This document shows positions 24,325 to 32,906 of a stretch of 64,000 bases of DNA, piece by piece. Numbering within the stretch: position 1 is the first letter of the stretch; each line of letters opens with the position of its first letter. Made by a program: the position numbers and the translations under genes. The notes below the pieces were generated by a model that had not been told where the DNA came from, searched no databases, and saw nothing but the letters and a program-made list of their open reading frames with translations. Origin of the DNA: Qingshengfaniella alkalisoli (GTDB lineage Bacteria > Pseudomonadota > Alphaproteobacteria > Rhodobacterales > Rhodobacteraceae); the NCBI RefSeq assembly GCF_007855645.1, contig NZ_CP042262.1, positions 372,001 through 436,000 on the forward strand. The letters are read 5' to 3'.

Positions 24325-26469
24325 TTACCATCGGTGTCGCAAGGTGGCTGATATCGATCGGCTTGGGCTGTAGTAGTTGGCCGTGCCAGATCCAACAACG
24401 TGCTGTTCATCAAGCAGGTTGCTGACATTGATGGCGAGATCCGTGTCGTCCATAATCTGGTACGTCAAAGCAGCGTCAAACGTCGTGGTCGCATCGCTCT
24501 TCGACGTATTTGCTGCGTTGAAGTAATACGATCCAATATAACGCGCACCAAGGCCAAAGGTCATGTCACCTCGCGCTTCGTTACCCGGTACGGTGTAGTT
24601 GACCCATAGAGAGGCAATGTGGTTCGGTGTTGACGCGAACTGATTGCCCTCGATTTCTGTACCATCACGAAGGGCCGCCGCGCGAACGACCTCTGAATCG
24701 AGATAGGAGTAGGACCCGATTACGCTGAGGTTTTCGGACAGCTCGGCCTTACCTTCCAGATCTATACCACGGACACGGGATTCACCGACAGTTTCACGTT
24801 CGATCCGACCGTCGCTCTGAACCACTGCAATGGTAACGTCTCTCTTGGTCAGATCGTAAATCGACGCCGAGAACAGGGCGTTATAGCCGAGCGGTTCATA
24901 TTTGACGCCAAGCTCATACTGCTCACCACGTTCCGGATCTACACCAATGGAGGGCGGTGCGACCGATTCCACATAGCTGGCGTAGGTCGAGATCTCGTCA
25001 GTAACCTTGTACGTTAACGCTCCACGGAACGAGGTTTCCGAGAAGTCGTCACTGTCATCGAATGCAGCACCGTAAGTTTGACCTTTGCTAGCCAATTCCA
25101 TCCAGTCATGGCGGACCCCAAGCGTAGCGATGAACCGGTCATCGAAGGAAACGTTTTGCTGCAGAAAAACCGATTGGGTCGAGTAGTCGTTTTTGCGCTC
25201 CTGATAGGCATCCAGATTATCTGGCTTGCCGCTATAAACCGGGTTAGCCACATCAATAGATGCTGCGGGTCCGTAATAGGACGTGTCCTCGGTCGATGCA
25301 TTTCGGTATTCCAGCCCGAGAAGGGTACTGCTGTCGAAACGGTCGAAACTGGTGTCGTATTGCAGTATAGCGTTGCCGATCAGCTCTTCGGCTGAGCTAT
25401 CGGTGCCGAAGTAATAGCGGTCCAGAACGGTGCCGGTGCGCCCTTCGAAATCATACAGATACACATAACCAAAATCATCTGTCAGGTCGCTGTAACGCGC
25501 GTTTGCGCGGAAGATCAGACCCGTGCCAAAATCATGAGTGAACAGCGCCGAAACACTCGTGCGTTCCACATCGTGATAGTTGAAGTCGGGCTCGCCGAAG
25601 AAGTCGCTGCGGTCGTATTCCTTGTCGAGCGGGTAGCCGCCACTGTTGGGCGTACCCTCGCGGTTGAGGTGGTCGACGATCACGCTCAATGAGGTGTAGT
25701 CCGTCGGCTCCCACGTCACACCGCCCATCAGGAAGGTTTCGTCGTCCTGCGAATGGTCGTATTCCAGATCGCTTTGCTGCAACTTCGCGGTGAAGCGGTA
25801 GGCCAGCGTTTGCTCGGCATTCAACGTATCACCGAAATCAACGCCCAGTTCGGCATGATCAAAAGATCCGTAGGACAAATACCCTTCGGAAAAGGTTTCG
25901 AACTTCGGCTGTTTGCTCACAAAGTTCACCGATCCACCCGGGTCTGCCGTACCGAACAAGGTAGAGTTCGAGCCACGGATCACTTCGATGCGCTCATAGG
26001 CAAAGGGTTCTTCCCGCACGCCGCGCATCGATCCCAGTGTCATCCCGTCACGGTAGGTTGTCGCCTGGAAACCGCGGATCAGGAAATAGTCATTCCGGTC
26101 ATCGCTGCCATAGTAATCGGTGATGATGCCTGGCGAATATTGCAGGACTTCCTCAAGGGTTTCGGCGTCACGCTCTTCGATTTCCTTTTCCGTGACGACG
26201 GAAACAGATGCGGGCGTATCGAGAATACTTGTTGCGACTTTGCCGCCGACCCAGAGTTCCTTTGCCACCACCGAGTTCACGTCGTCATCTGCTTCGCCCT
26301 GAACCGAGATGATGATCGGAGCAAGACGGAAGGGTTCGTCGCTCGTTTCGGCACTCTGGGCGTGCAGGCCCGTTGGCACGGCGACAAGTGCCGTACAGCC
26401 AAGAAGCATGGCCAGCGATGCAGAACGGGTGCGAGAGCCGTTCAGGATGTTGAATGTGTCGGATGACAT
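24325..26469 (-). CDS. TonB-dependent siderophore receptor
   Basis: An outer-membrane receptor of 714 residues importing a ferric siderophore using TonB energy. After a signal peptide (cleavage near GLHAQSAE), the plug domain shows TPASVSVVTEKEIEERD, LEEVLQYSPGI, FLIRGF and the hallmark RIEVIRGSNSTLFGTADPGGSVN. A 22-strand barrel follows, ending in the Trp C-terminus SISATLRHRW. ATG 26469 has AAAGG 6 nt upstream; ATG 26490 is the alternative. It resembles hydroxamate or ferrichrome-type receptors, but the ligand cannot be assigned. A RirA-type box at 26548 lies upstream, and the ferric-siderophore ABC genes end 131 bp away. Confidence 0.94.
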   Translation of the reverse strand: MSSDTFNILNGSRTRSASLAMLLGCTALVAVPTGLHAQSAETSDEPFRLAPIIISVQGEADDDVNSVVAKELWVGGKVATSILDTPASVSVVTEKEIEERDAETLEEVLQYSPGIITDYYGSDDRNDYFLIRGFQATTYRDGMTLGSMRGVREEPFAYERIEVIRGSNSTLFGTADPGGSVNFVSKQPKFETFSEGYLSYGSFDHAELGVDFGDTLNAEQTLAYRFTAKLQQSDLEYDHSQDDETFLMGGVTWEPTDYTSLSVIVDHLNREGTPNSGGYPLDKEYDRSDFFGEPDFNYHDVERTSVSALFTHDFGTGLIFRANARYSDLTDDFGYVYLYDFEGRTGTVLDRYYFGTDSSAEELIGNAILQYDTSFDRFDSSTLLGLEYRNASTEDTSYYGPAASIDVANPVYSGKPDNLDAYQERKNDYSTQSVFLQQNVSFDDRFIATLGVRHDWMELASKGQTYGAAFDDSDDFSETSFRGALTYKVTDEISTYASYVESVAPPSIGVDPERGEQYELGVKYEPLGYNALFSASIYDLTKRDVTIAVVQSDGRIERETVGESRVRGIDLEGKAELSENLSVIGSYSYLDSEVVRAAALRDGTEIEGNQFASTPNHIASLWVNYTVPGNEARGDMTFGLGARYIGSYYFNAANTSKSDATTTFDAALTYQIMDDTDLAINVSNLLDEQHVVGSGTANYYSPSRSISATLRHRW

Positions 26470-26547
26470 GGGAAACCTTTGCCTAGTCATTTAATCAGGT
26501 TTGTTCCCTGCCGATAACGGTCATGTGAGCCGCAGACAAGCCTGTAC

Positions 26548-26562
26548 TGACAAAATTAGTCA
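26548..26562. promoter_or_regulatory. Candidate iron-responsive (RirA-type) box
   Basis: TGA-CAAAATTAG-TCA matches the TGA-N9-TCA iron-rhodo-box described for RirA in rhizobia and roseobacters. It lies about 80 bp upstream of the TonB receptor start, where a repressor would block transcription in iron sufficiency. Confidence 0.6.
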
Positions 26563-26621
26563 AGATTTACCAAGGCAGGCTGCTGAACGCTTTCAAAATG
26601 GGCACCCGTGTTCATGCGACC

Positions 26622-27422
26622 CTAAGCCATCCGATGTCGGCCTATCGGCAATATCATCGGCTTGCCCGATGTCGGATCGGATATTATGCGGCTTGGCATT
26701 CCGAAGACGCTTTCTATCGTGGCTTCAGTTAATACGTCTTCAGCTTTGCCGAAACTGTGTAGGCGGCCATCGGACATCGCGACCAGATGATCGGCATAGC
26801 GTGCAGCGAGGTTCAGGTCGTGTAACACCATCACGATCGTTGTCCCACGATCGCGGTTCATATCGACGAGCAGGTCCAGCACCTCCACTTGATGGCTGAC
26901 ATCCAGAAACGTCGTGGGCTCGTCGAGAAGCAGCAATTCGGTCTCCTGTGCCAAAGCCATCGCGATCCATACCCGTTGGCGTTGCCCACCTGACAACTCG
27001 TCGACAGGACGCTCGGAAAGATCGACGGTTCCAGTTGCTTCCAATGCTTTGGCCACTGCTATGTCGTCTTCACGGGTCCACCGCGACAAAAGCCCATGAT
27101 GTGGGTGGCGTCCGCGGCTGACGAGATCGGCGACGGTAATCCCTTCCGGCGCAATCGGGGACTGTGGCAGCAAGCCAAGCGTTCGTGCTAGTTCGCGGCT
27201 TGGCATTCGATGGATGTCATTCCCATCCAGCATAACGTGTCCCGTTGACGCCGGCAGCAGCCGCGACATCGCCCGCAGCAATGTTGATTTTCCGCATCCG
27301 TTTGCACCGACAATGGCTGTAATCGCCCCCGGGGGGACAGCGAGGTGTAGATCGCTAAGAATGGTACTGTCGCCATATCCTGCGGAAAGATTTTCTGTGG
27401 AAAGGCTGTGTGCGACGGTCAT
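26622..27422 (-). CDS. Ferric-siderophore ABC transporter ATP-binding protein
   Basis: The ATPase of the iron importer, 266 residues, FecE/FhuC type. It has Walker A GANGCGKST (about 38-46), Q-loop LLPQSPIAPEGITVADLVSRGRHP (typical of iron and B12 ATPases), signature LSGGQRQRVWIAMALAQ, Walker B LLLLDEPTTFLDVSHQ and H-loop VLHDLNLAARYAD. It overlaps the FecD-type permease gene by 4 bp and ends the four-gene operon. Confidence 0.95.
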   Translation of the reverse strand: MTVAHSLSTENLSAGYGDSTILSDLHLAVPPGAITAIVGANGCGKSTLLRAMSRLLPASTGHVMLDGNDIHRMPSRELARTLGLLPQSPIAPEGITVADLVSRGRHPHHGLLSRWTREDDIAVAKALEATGTVDLSERPVDELSGGQRQRVWIAMALAQETELLLLDEPTTFLDVSHQVEVLDLLVDMNRDRGTTIVMVLHDLNLAARYADHLVAMSDGRLHSFGKAEDVLTEATIESVFGMPSRIISDPTSGKPMILPIGRHRMA

Positions 27423-28471
27423 ATCGATGCTCCCGCACGGTTAACCCGCACGATTAGATAGATCAGGTACGGTGCGCCAAGCGCGCCGGTCACAACACCC
27501 ACGGGATAGCGAGCTGGCAGTAAGAATTGCCCTGCATAGTCACCAGCCAACACGAGTACTGCCCCCACCAGTGCGGCGGGTATCAGGACAGAGCCATTCT
27601 GCCCGACCATTCGGGCCGCGATGGGCCCAGACAGAAAAGCCACAAATGCGATGGGGCCGGTTACAGCTGTGGCCACTGCGATCATCGTGACGGCCGAAAC
27701 AATCACGATAATTCGGGTTCGCGCGACGCCCACGCCCAAAGCGGCTGCCGTGTCATCGCCAAGGCGGAGCGCATCCAGATCACGCGACCGGCTCAGCAAT
27801 AATCCACCGCCAACCGCCAACGCAAGTAGCAGCGGCAGCGCCTGATCCAGCTGTGCGCCGTTTACGCTACCGGTCAGCCAGCGCATTGCATCCTGCAGAT
27901 CCCAAGAAGGTGCCTGCGATAGCGTGTAGGCGATGAAGCTTTCGACCATCGCTGATACCCCGATCCCGACAAGGATCAGCCGTGTCCCCGCGACGCCATT
28001 CTTGGACGCCAGGCCATAAACGAGCATGGCAACCCCCAACCCGGCGACCACGGCGAAGACAGATACGGTCGCACCATCAAGTTGCAGAACCACGATTGCG
28101 AAGACCGCTGCGGCACTGGCACCGGAGCTGATCCCGATGATATCGGGACTTGCCAGCGGATTGCGGAGCATGATCTGAAACGCAACCCCACCCAGCCCGA
28201 AGCATGCACCCGCAAGGCAGGATAGGACGGCGCGGGGCAAACGCAGTTGGCCGACAGTAAAGCTCGCGCCGGGCACATCCTGTCCCATCAGGACACGAAT
28301 TACGTCAGAAGGAGACGTAAACGACTGCCCCAGAAGAAGCGTCAGGACGAAGGCCGCAAACATGACCGCAACCAGTGCGGTGATCACCACCCGCCGTTTT
28401 CCTGAGCGTCGAAGGCGGCTGGCGGCAACCTTGTCGACCGCCATCATCGGAGCGGATGACATGCGGTTCAT
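27419..28471 (-). CDS. Ferric-siderophore ABC transporter permease, FecD/FepG type
   Basis: An inner-membrane permease of the FecCD family, 350 residues with about nine to ten helices. Conserved stretches include QLRLPRAVLSCLAGACFGLGG, IMLRNPLASPDIIGISSGASAAAV and LRLGDDTAAALGVGVARTR, the ATPase-contact region. A 30-residue basic N-terminal tail precedes the first helix. It overlaps both neighbours by 4 bp. Confidence 0.94.
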   Translation of the reverse strand: MNRMSSAPMMAVDKVAASRLRRSGKRRVVITALVAVMFAAFVLTLLLGQSFTSPSDVIRVLMGQDVPGASFTVGQLRLPRAVLSCLAGACFGLGGVAFQIMLRNPLASPDIIGISSGASAAAVFAIVVLQLDGATVSVFAVVAGLGVAMLVYGLASKNGVAGTRLILVGIGVSAMVESFIAYTLSQAPSWDLQDAMRWLTGSVNGAQLDQALPLLLALAVGGGLLLSRSRDLDALRLGDDTAAALGVGVARTRIIVIVSAVTMIAVATAVTGPIAFVAFLSGPIAARMVGQNGSVLIPAALVGAVLVLAGDYAGQFLLPARYPVGVVTGALGAPYLIYLIVRVNRAGASI

Positions 28472-29493
28472 AGCTCCCGCACCCGCTGACGCCTGACGAT
28501 CCAGATGAAGACTGGCGCTCCGACGAACGCAGTGACTATGCCCACATCCAGCTCACTTGGGCGTGCGATGATGCGCCCGACAATATCAGCCATCAACAGC
28601 AAACCCGCGCCGGTCAGCGCTGAAAACGGCAAGAGCCAGCGGTGATCAACACCTACGAGCAGGCGACAAACATGGGGCACGACCAACCCAACGAAGCCAA
28701 TGGGTCCACAGACAGCCGTCGTCGCTCCGCAGAGAAGGATCGCTCCAAGCGCGGCCATAGCACGTGCCAGCGCAACATTCTCGCCCATTCCCGTGGCCAA
28801 CTCGTCTCCAAGTGCCAAGGCGTTCAATTTGCGCGCCGACAACAGGCTAATGAAGAAACCAATCAACAGGAAGGGCCAGACGAGTTGGATGGACTCGAAG
28901 GTCGCACCACCGACCCCGCCGATCTGCCAAGTGCGAATACCGCCAGCGATGTCGTTGCGCGGCAAGACTATGGCGAGAATAAGTGATGAGAATGCCACCG
29001 ATGTTGCGGCTCCGGCCAAAGCGAGTTTCAGTGGTGTAGCCCCGCTTCGTCCAAGCGAACCAATGGCGTAGACAAAGATGGCCGTCGCGCCCGCGCCGAC
29101 CACGGCGGCCCAGACATAGGATTGAGCGCCTGCCATCCCGAACCATGCGACCCCGATCACGACCGCGAGCGCCGCTCCCATGTTGACGCCAAGAATACCC
29201 GGATCGGCCAGTGGATTGCGTGTAACCCCTTGCATGATTGCGCCTGAAAGTCCGAGCGCCGCACCTGCAATCGCCGCCAGGAGAGTTCTGGGGATGCGCT
29301 TTGCCACAGCGGCTTGCCCGATCGTTTCCAGATTGCCGGAAAGCCCCGCCCAAATATCACCCCAAGGAACCGTGCGCGTGCCGATCGCGACCGACATCAG
29401 GCCAAGAGCGGCAACAACCACGAACGTCAGGAAATAACAACAGATGCGGGAATGCCACCATCGCATCGTTGATGTGGTTACCATCGGTGTCAT
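28468..29493 (-). CDS. Ferric-siderophore ABC transporter permease, FecC/FepD type
   Basis: The partner permease of the iron importer, 341 residues, FecCD family. It shows RIPRTLLAAIAGAALGLSGAIMQGVTRNPLADPGILGVN, LALGDELATGMGENVALAR, and GPIGFVGLVVPHVCRLLVG near the C-terminus. The ATG overlaps the stop of the binding-protein gene by 4 bp. Confidence 0.94.
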   Translation of the reverse strand: MTPMVTTSTMRWWHSRICCYFLTFVVVAALGLMSVAIGTRTVPWGDIWAGLSGNLETIGQAAVAKRIPRTLLAAIAGAALGLSGAIMQGVTRNPLADPGILGVNMGAALAVVIGVAWFGMAGAQSYVWAAVVGAGATAIFVYAIGSLGRSGATPLKLALAGAATSVAFSSLILAIVLPRNDIAGGIRTWQIGGVGGATFESIQLVWPFLLIGFFISLLSARKLNALALGDELATGMGENVALARAMAALGAILLCGATTAVCGPIGFVGLVVPHVCRLLVGVDHRWLLPFSALTGAGLLLMADIVGRIIARPSELDVGIVTAFVGAPVFIWIVRRQRVREL

Positions 29494-30500
29494 TCAACTT
29501 TTCGGGCGGCCTCGGCCAGGAGCCCCACATACTCATCCAGCACCCACGGGATGGACAGGGGCGTGGGATTGGCTGCTGTCCCGACCGGGTTGCTACCCAG
29601 CAAGACAACGGCTCCATTCACGATGGCGGGCATATGGGATGTCAGAGGATCGGCTTGTAGCGGTGTTAACAGAGATTCACCGCCATAGGTGACAAAGATG
29701 TCGACATCACTGAATACATCTATCAGTTCCGCGCTGATCTCGCCCGAATATTTTCCACTCACGCTGGCCTCGACAACGCTGCGCGGTGACGCCAGTCCAA
29801 GGTCATGGAAGAACTTCACCCGCGTATCATTCTCCGTGTAGAATCGTACAAGGCTGAGATCCGTCGCATCCAGATGGGTGATGAACATTGCGGTCTTGTT
29901 GCTTAGTTCAGGGTGCGCTTGCACGGTCCCGGCGATATCTGCTTCAATCTGCGCTATCAGCGCTTCGCCCTCCGCCGACATGCCCATGCCCGCACTGTTG
30001 AGCCGGATCATGTCACGCCAATCGGTTCCCCATGCCGCGTCCGGAAAGGCGATCACGGGGGCGATCATGCTAAGGGTCTCGTAATCCGCCCTGCTCAGAC
30101 CGGAATAGGCCGCAAGGATGACATCCGGCGCCGTCGCTGCGACTGATTCAAAGTCGATACCATCGCCTTCATCAAACAGCACCGGCACCTCTGCCCCCAG
30201 TTCGTCAAGCTTGTCACTGACCCAGGGCAGTACTCCGTCTCCATTGTCGTCACCAAAGTTTGCCGCAGCAAATCCTACAGGAACGACACCAAGTGCCAAT
30301 GGCACCTCGTGGTTCGCCCATGCCACGGTTGCAATGCGCTCCGGTTCGCTTTCGATCGTGGAGCTGCCATATGCGTGCTCGATAACAACGGGGAATCTCC
30401 CGGTTGCATCATCGGCTGAAGCCATATTTGCTGAGGCAAACAAGGCTGCAATCGTCAGAGAAATCGCTATGCTCTGGAGTCTTAACATCATGCGGCGCAT
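29490..30500 (-). CDS. Ferric-siderophore ABC transporter substrate-binding protein
   Basis: A periplasmic FepB/FhuD-like binding protein, 336 residues. The signal peptide covers about the first 29 residues (ALFASANMASADD). The TroA-like fold is shown by EPERIATVAWANHEVPLALGVVPVG, FESVAATAPDVILAAYSGLSRADYETLSMIAPVIAFP and the C-terminal VNGAVVLLGSNPVG. It is the first gene of the operon, SBP, permease, permease, ATPase, all coupled by 4-bp overlaps. No TGA-N9-TCA box was found upstream, unlike the receptor gene. Confidence 0.92.
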   Translation of the reverse strand: MRRMMLRLQSIAISLTIAALFASANMASADDATGRFPVVIEHAYGSSTIESEPERIATVAWANHEVPLALGVVPVGFAAANFGDDNGDGVLPWVSDKLDELGAEVPVLFDEGDGIDFESVAATAPDVILAAYSGLSRADYETLSMIAPVIAFPDAAWGTDWRDMIRLNSAGMGMSAEGEALIAQIEADIAGTVQAHPELSNKTAMFITHLDATDLSLVRFYTENDTRVKFFHDLGLASPRSVVEASVSGKYSGEISAELIDVFSDVDIFVTYGGESLLTPLQADPLTSHMPAIVNGAVVLLGSNPVGTAANPTPLSIPWVLDEYVGLLAEAARKVE

Positions 30501-30882
30501 ATCCCGATAATTTAGGTCGCCTTTTCATTTTATATCCAGCGCGTCAAGGCAATTGTCGGCAACCAAACCGGACAAGATCGGCCTTCACTGGCCTGTAGGT
30601 TTTGCATGCGCAACAAGGCGCGTGTGGAATTGTCTCGACAAGAGCCATCAGCTTATGAGTGTTTTCTGCTCTACCGATCCGGTTGTCCTGATTGCACCAG
30701 TTTCCTCCGGTTCAGAAAATCCTCGACTCCGAAGCAATAACAACCGCCAACCAACCATTACTCTTGGTTTGGTCAAGCCTGTCGAAGAGCGTATCGCGTC
30801 TACAGGCGGATCCGATTCTGCCGCCTGCCTGACACGGTAAAGCTAACCGACCGAGTGCACAATTTATGCCGCGTCCCGTCAT
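30501..30882. other. Intergenic, no gene recognised
   Basis: About 380 bp upstream of the siderophore-binding protein gene. It should hold that operon's promoter, but I cannot pick one convincingly. A small inverted repeat AACCAA-N9-TTGGTT is present near 30755. No protein motif was seen. Confidence 0.4.
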
Positions 30883-31375
30883 TTAGGCGACCTCGACCTG
30901 TGCGATTTCGCGCCACATCTTCATGGCATCACCACGGCGGTCACTGAATTCGGCAGACGTTATGTTGAAACGTGGCCGGTGAACCATGTTTCACGATTTG
31001 TTCATCGGTAGAAACAAGACGCCGCAAGTGTTGTGGCGACTTGAAGCGCTTCATGATCTTCTCGCGCAGTCGAATGGGTTGTGAGCGTTCTCGCCCCGGT
31101 TGTTCAAACCTCGGTGTGAGCGGTGTTCGACACCCGGCATGACCTGACTCTTCGCTGCCCCGCATAATCTCCGTTTGTCGGTGATCATCTGATCATCACG
31201 CGTGGCATCTGACCTTGCTGCTTCAACAGCTTGCCCATGAGCCCAAGCGCAGCGCACTGGTCACGCCTGCTTTGAACCAGCGCATCCAGAACGAAGCACT
31301 CCTGCTCGACAGCCCGCTACAGCCAGCGATCGAGATCGCCACTTCGTCCAGATGCCATTTGTCGCCAAGCCGACC
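30883..31375 (-). pseudogene. IS6-family transposase remnant, frameshifted
   Basis: The minus strand encodes pieces of an IS6/IS26-type DDE transposase in different frames: GDKWHLDEVAISIAG near 31342-31368, VLDALVQSRRDQCAALGLMGKLLKQQ, then VMPGVEHRSHRGLNNRGENAH (about 31070-31150), then IMKRFKSPQHLRRLVS, and finally DAMKMWREIAQVEVA ending at the TAA at 30883. The N-terminal DNA-binding part is missing and at least two frameshifts break the rest. It is a dead element. Confidence 0.85.
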
Positions 31376-31400
31376 AGCCGATGATTGGGCCTAGTGGTAT

Positions 31401-31419
31401 AACCGCGATTATCGCGGTT
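31401..31419. repeat. Perfect short palindrome beside the IS6 remnant
   Basis: AACCGCGA-TTA-TCGCGGTT has perfect 8-bp arms. It lies between the IS6 remnant and the unassigned gene ending at 31492, so it could be a hairpin in that gene's 3' region or part of the insertion element. Confidence 0.35.
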
Positions 31420-31491
31420 CCAGCCGATTGAAGTTTCCTCAAGGACATATCTACAGTCAGCCGGGTAGGCTCAATCAGCTAACCAACTCCC

Positions 31492-32829
31492 TCATTCATC
31501 CGACCTTAAGGAAAGCATCGGTTCTAAAACTGCGGAAACTACCCCGGCGTTGTTGTCACGTCCGTGGCCTCTTGCGATTGCGCTGACCGAACACCCGGAG
31601 CAACCATGGTCGCGCCCGTCCGGGTACGCTTCCGTCGCAAGTCTGAAATAGGTTCTCGCTATCTCTACACTCCGGCGCGCCAGTAGCTGATCCCCACTAA
31701 TCTCGGCGGCAAGTGACAGCAGGATAGGGCTGTGGGCGCGGTCCTCTCCGTCTTCGTACCACTTGGCCATATCCTTACGCTTTCCGATCCCTTTCGGTCG
31801 TCCGCCCCAGTCGTAAGCCGGGTCCAGAGAAATGACTCCAATATTTTCAGGATGCACATCCGCTACAGCCTGCAGGATATCGCTGTCGTATCGGTTGCTT
31901 CCTGTCAGCGACCGGTAGCGTCGGATCGCATCTACAGCCGCACCTGCATCGGGATCATGGAGCTGAGTTGCAAATACATCCAGCAACCTCTCCGCGGCCG
32001 ACAGGAACTTCTTGTCCGACGTGACATTCAAGGCCTCCAGAAAGGTATCCACGCCATTCGATGCCAGGAAGCTTTCCGCTCGATCCAAATCCGTGTCAAA
32101 CGTATTCAGCTTTTCGATGAAACTGCCATAAACAGCGCGCTGTTCGTCAGAATACTGATTGATCCAACCCTCCCCCTGAAGCGCGACGGGTATTTGATCA
32201 GAGGCATTTATCGCATCGGCCCACCTGGAACAGTGCGCAATTGCTAGATCAAGGTACCGCGAGTCGCCACTCACGCGAAATGCCAGAAAGCTCAGGTTAA
32301 TCATCCGCAGATGATCCGGTATGTTGATATCATGGCCCGGTCGCTCGATGACTGTTCTTGTGCCTAGATGGGTCGATCTGAACAGCGAAGTTTTCCAATC
32401 GAACCAGTCGGGACAATCATTTCCCCAGTTCCCGATATGTTCGCACGCATCGAGGATTTTCGAACGCGTTGCCGCGTGCTCCGGGTTCAGCCGATAAAGC
32501 GCATTCAGAAAAAGCTCGAAATGTTCGGTCCCGTGATGAACTTCCTGCTGGGCCCAGTATCCATGGTGCCATTGATCAGTGTGTTGAAAGTAATCTGATA
32601 TGCGGTCCGACAACACGTATAGAAACTCGCTCGCATCCGGATCGTTGGTATATTTTATCCATATATTCCAACTGCTTGCATAAGTCGCTTGGTCATGGAT
32701 ATCTATTGGCAGAGCATCCCTGTATCTATCGATACAAGTTTTGACCCAGTCCCCCAAATCGGCCAGAAATAGATCGCAGGCCGCATCCAATGAATGAGTT
32801 CTTTCGACGACAGCCGATACTTGAGGCAT
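31492..32829 (-). CDS. Unassigned protein, probably alpha/alpha-toroid
   Basis: A 445-residue protein whose family I do not recognise. It is predominantly helical, with aromatic and histidine-rich segments: WHHGYWAQQEVHHGTEHFE (about 100), WGNDCPDWFDWKT, LFRSTHLGTRTVIERPGHDI, MINLSFLAFRVSGDSRYLDLA, and a glycine/cysteine C-terminal patch GCSGCSVSAIARGHGRDNN. Repeated helix pairs of this kind occur in alpha/alpha-toroid glycosidases and polysaccharide lyases. No signal peptide is visible, so it is probably cytoplasmic. ATG 32829 has GGGAGA upstream; an in-frame ATG at 32964 overlaps the upstream binding-protein gene. Its partner is the binding protein ending 77 bp upstream. Confidence 0.75.
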   Translation of the reverse strand: MPQVSAVVERTHSLDAACDLFLADLGDWVKTCIDRYRDALPIDIHDQATYASSWNIWIKYTNDPDASEFLYVLSDRISDYFQHTDQWHHGYWAQQEVHHGTEHFELFLNALYRLNPEHAATRSKILDACEHIGNWGNDCPDWFDWKTSLFRSTHLGTRTVIERPGHDINIPDHLRMINLSFLAFRVSGDSRYLDLAIAHCSRWADAINASDQIPVALQGEGWINQYSDEQRAVYGSFIEKLNTFDTDLDRAESFLASNGVDTFLEALNVTSDKKFLSAAERLLDVFATQLHDPDAGAAVDAIRRYRSLTGSNRYDSDILQAVADVHPENIGVISLDPAYDWGGRPKGIGKRKDMAKWYEDGEDRAHSPILLSLAAEISGDQLLARRSVEIARTYFRLATEAYPDGRDHGCSGCSVSAIARGHGRDNNAGVVSAVLEPMLSLRSDE

Positions 32830-32906
32830 GGTGTTCTCCCGCACGCGTATGTTGATCACTATCTGCACAGCGTGGCGGCACGACAGCGCCGCCACAGAAA
32901 GCTCCA

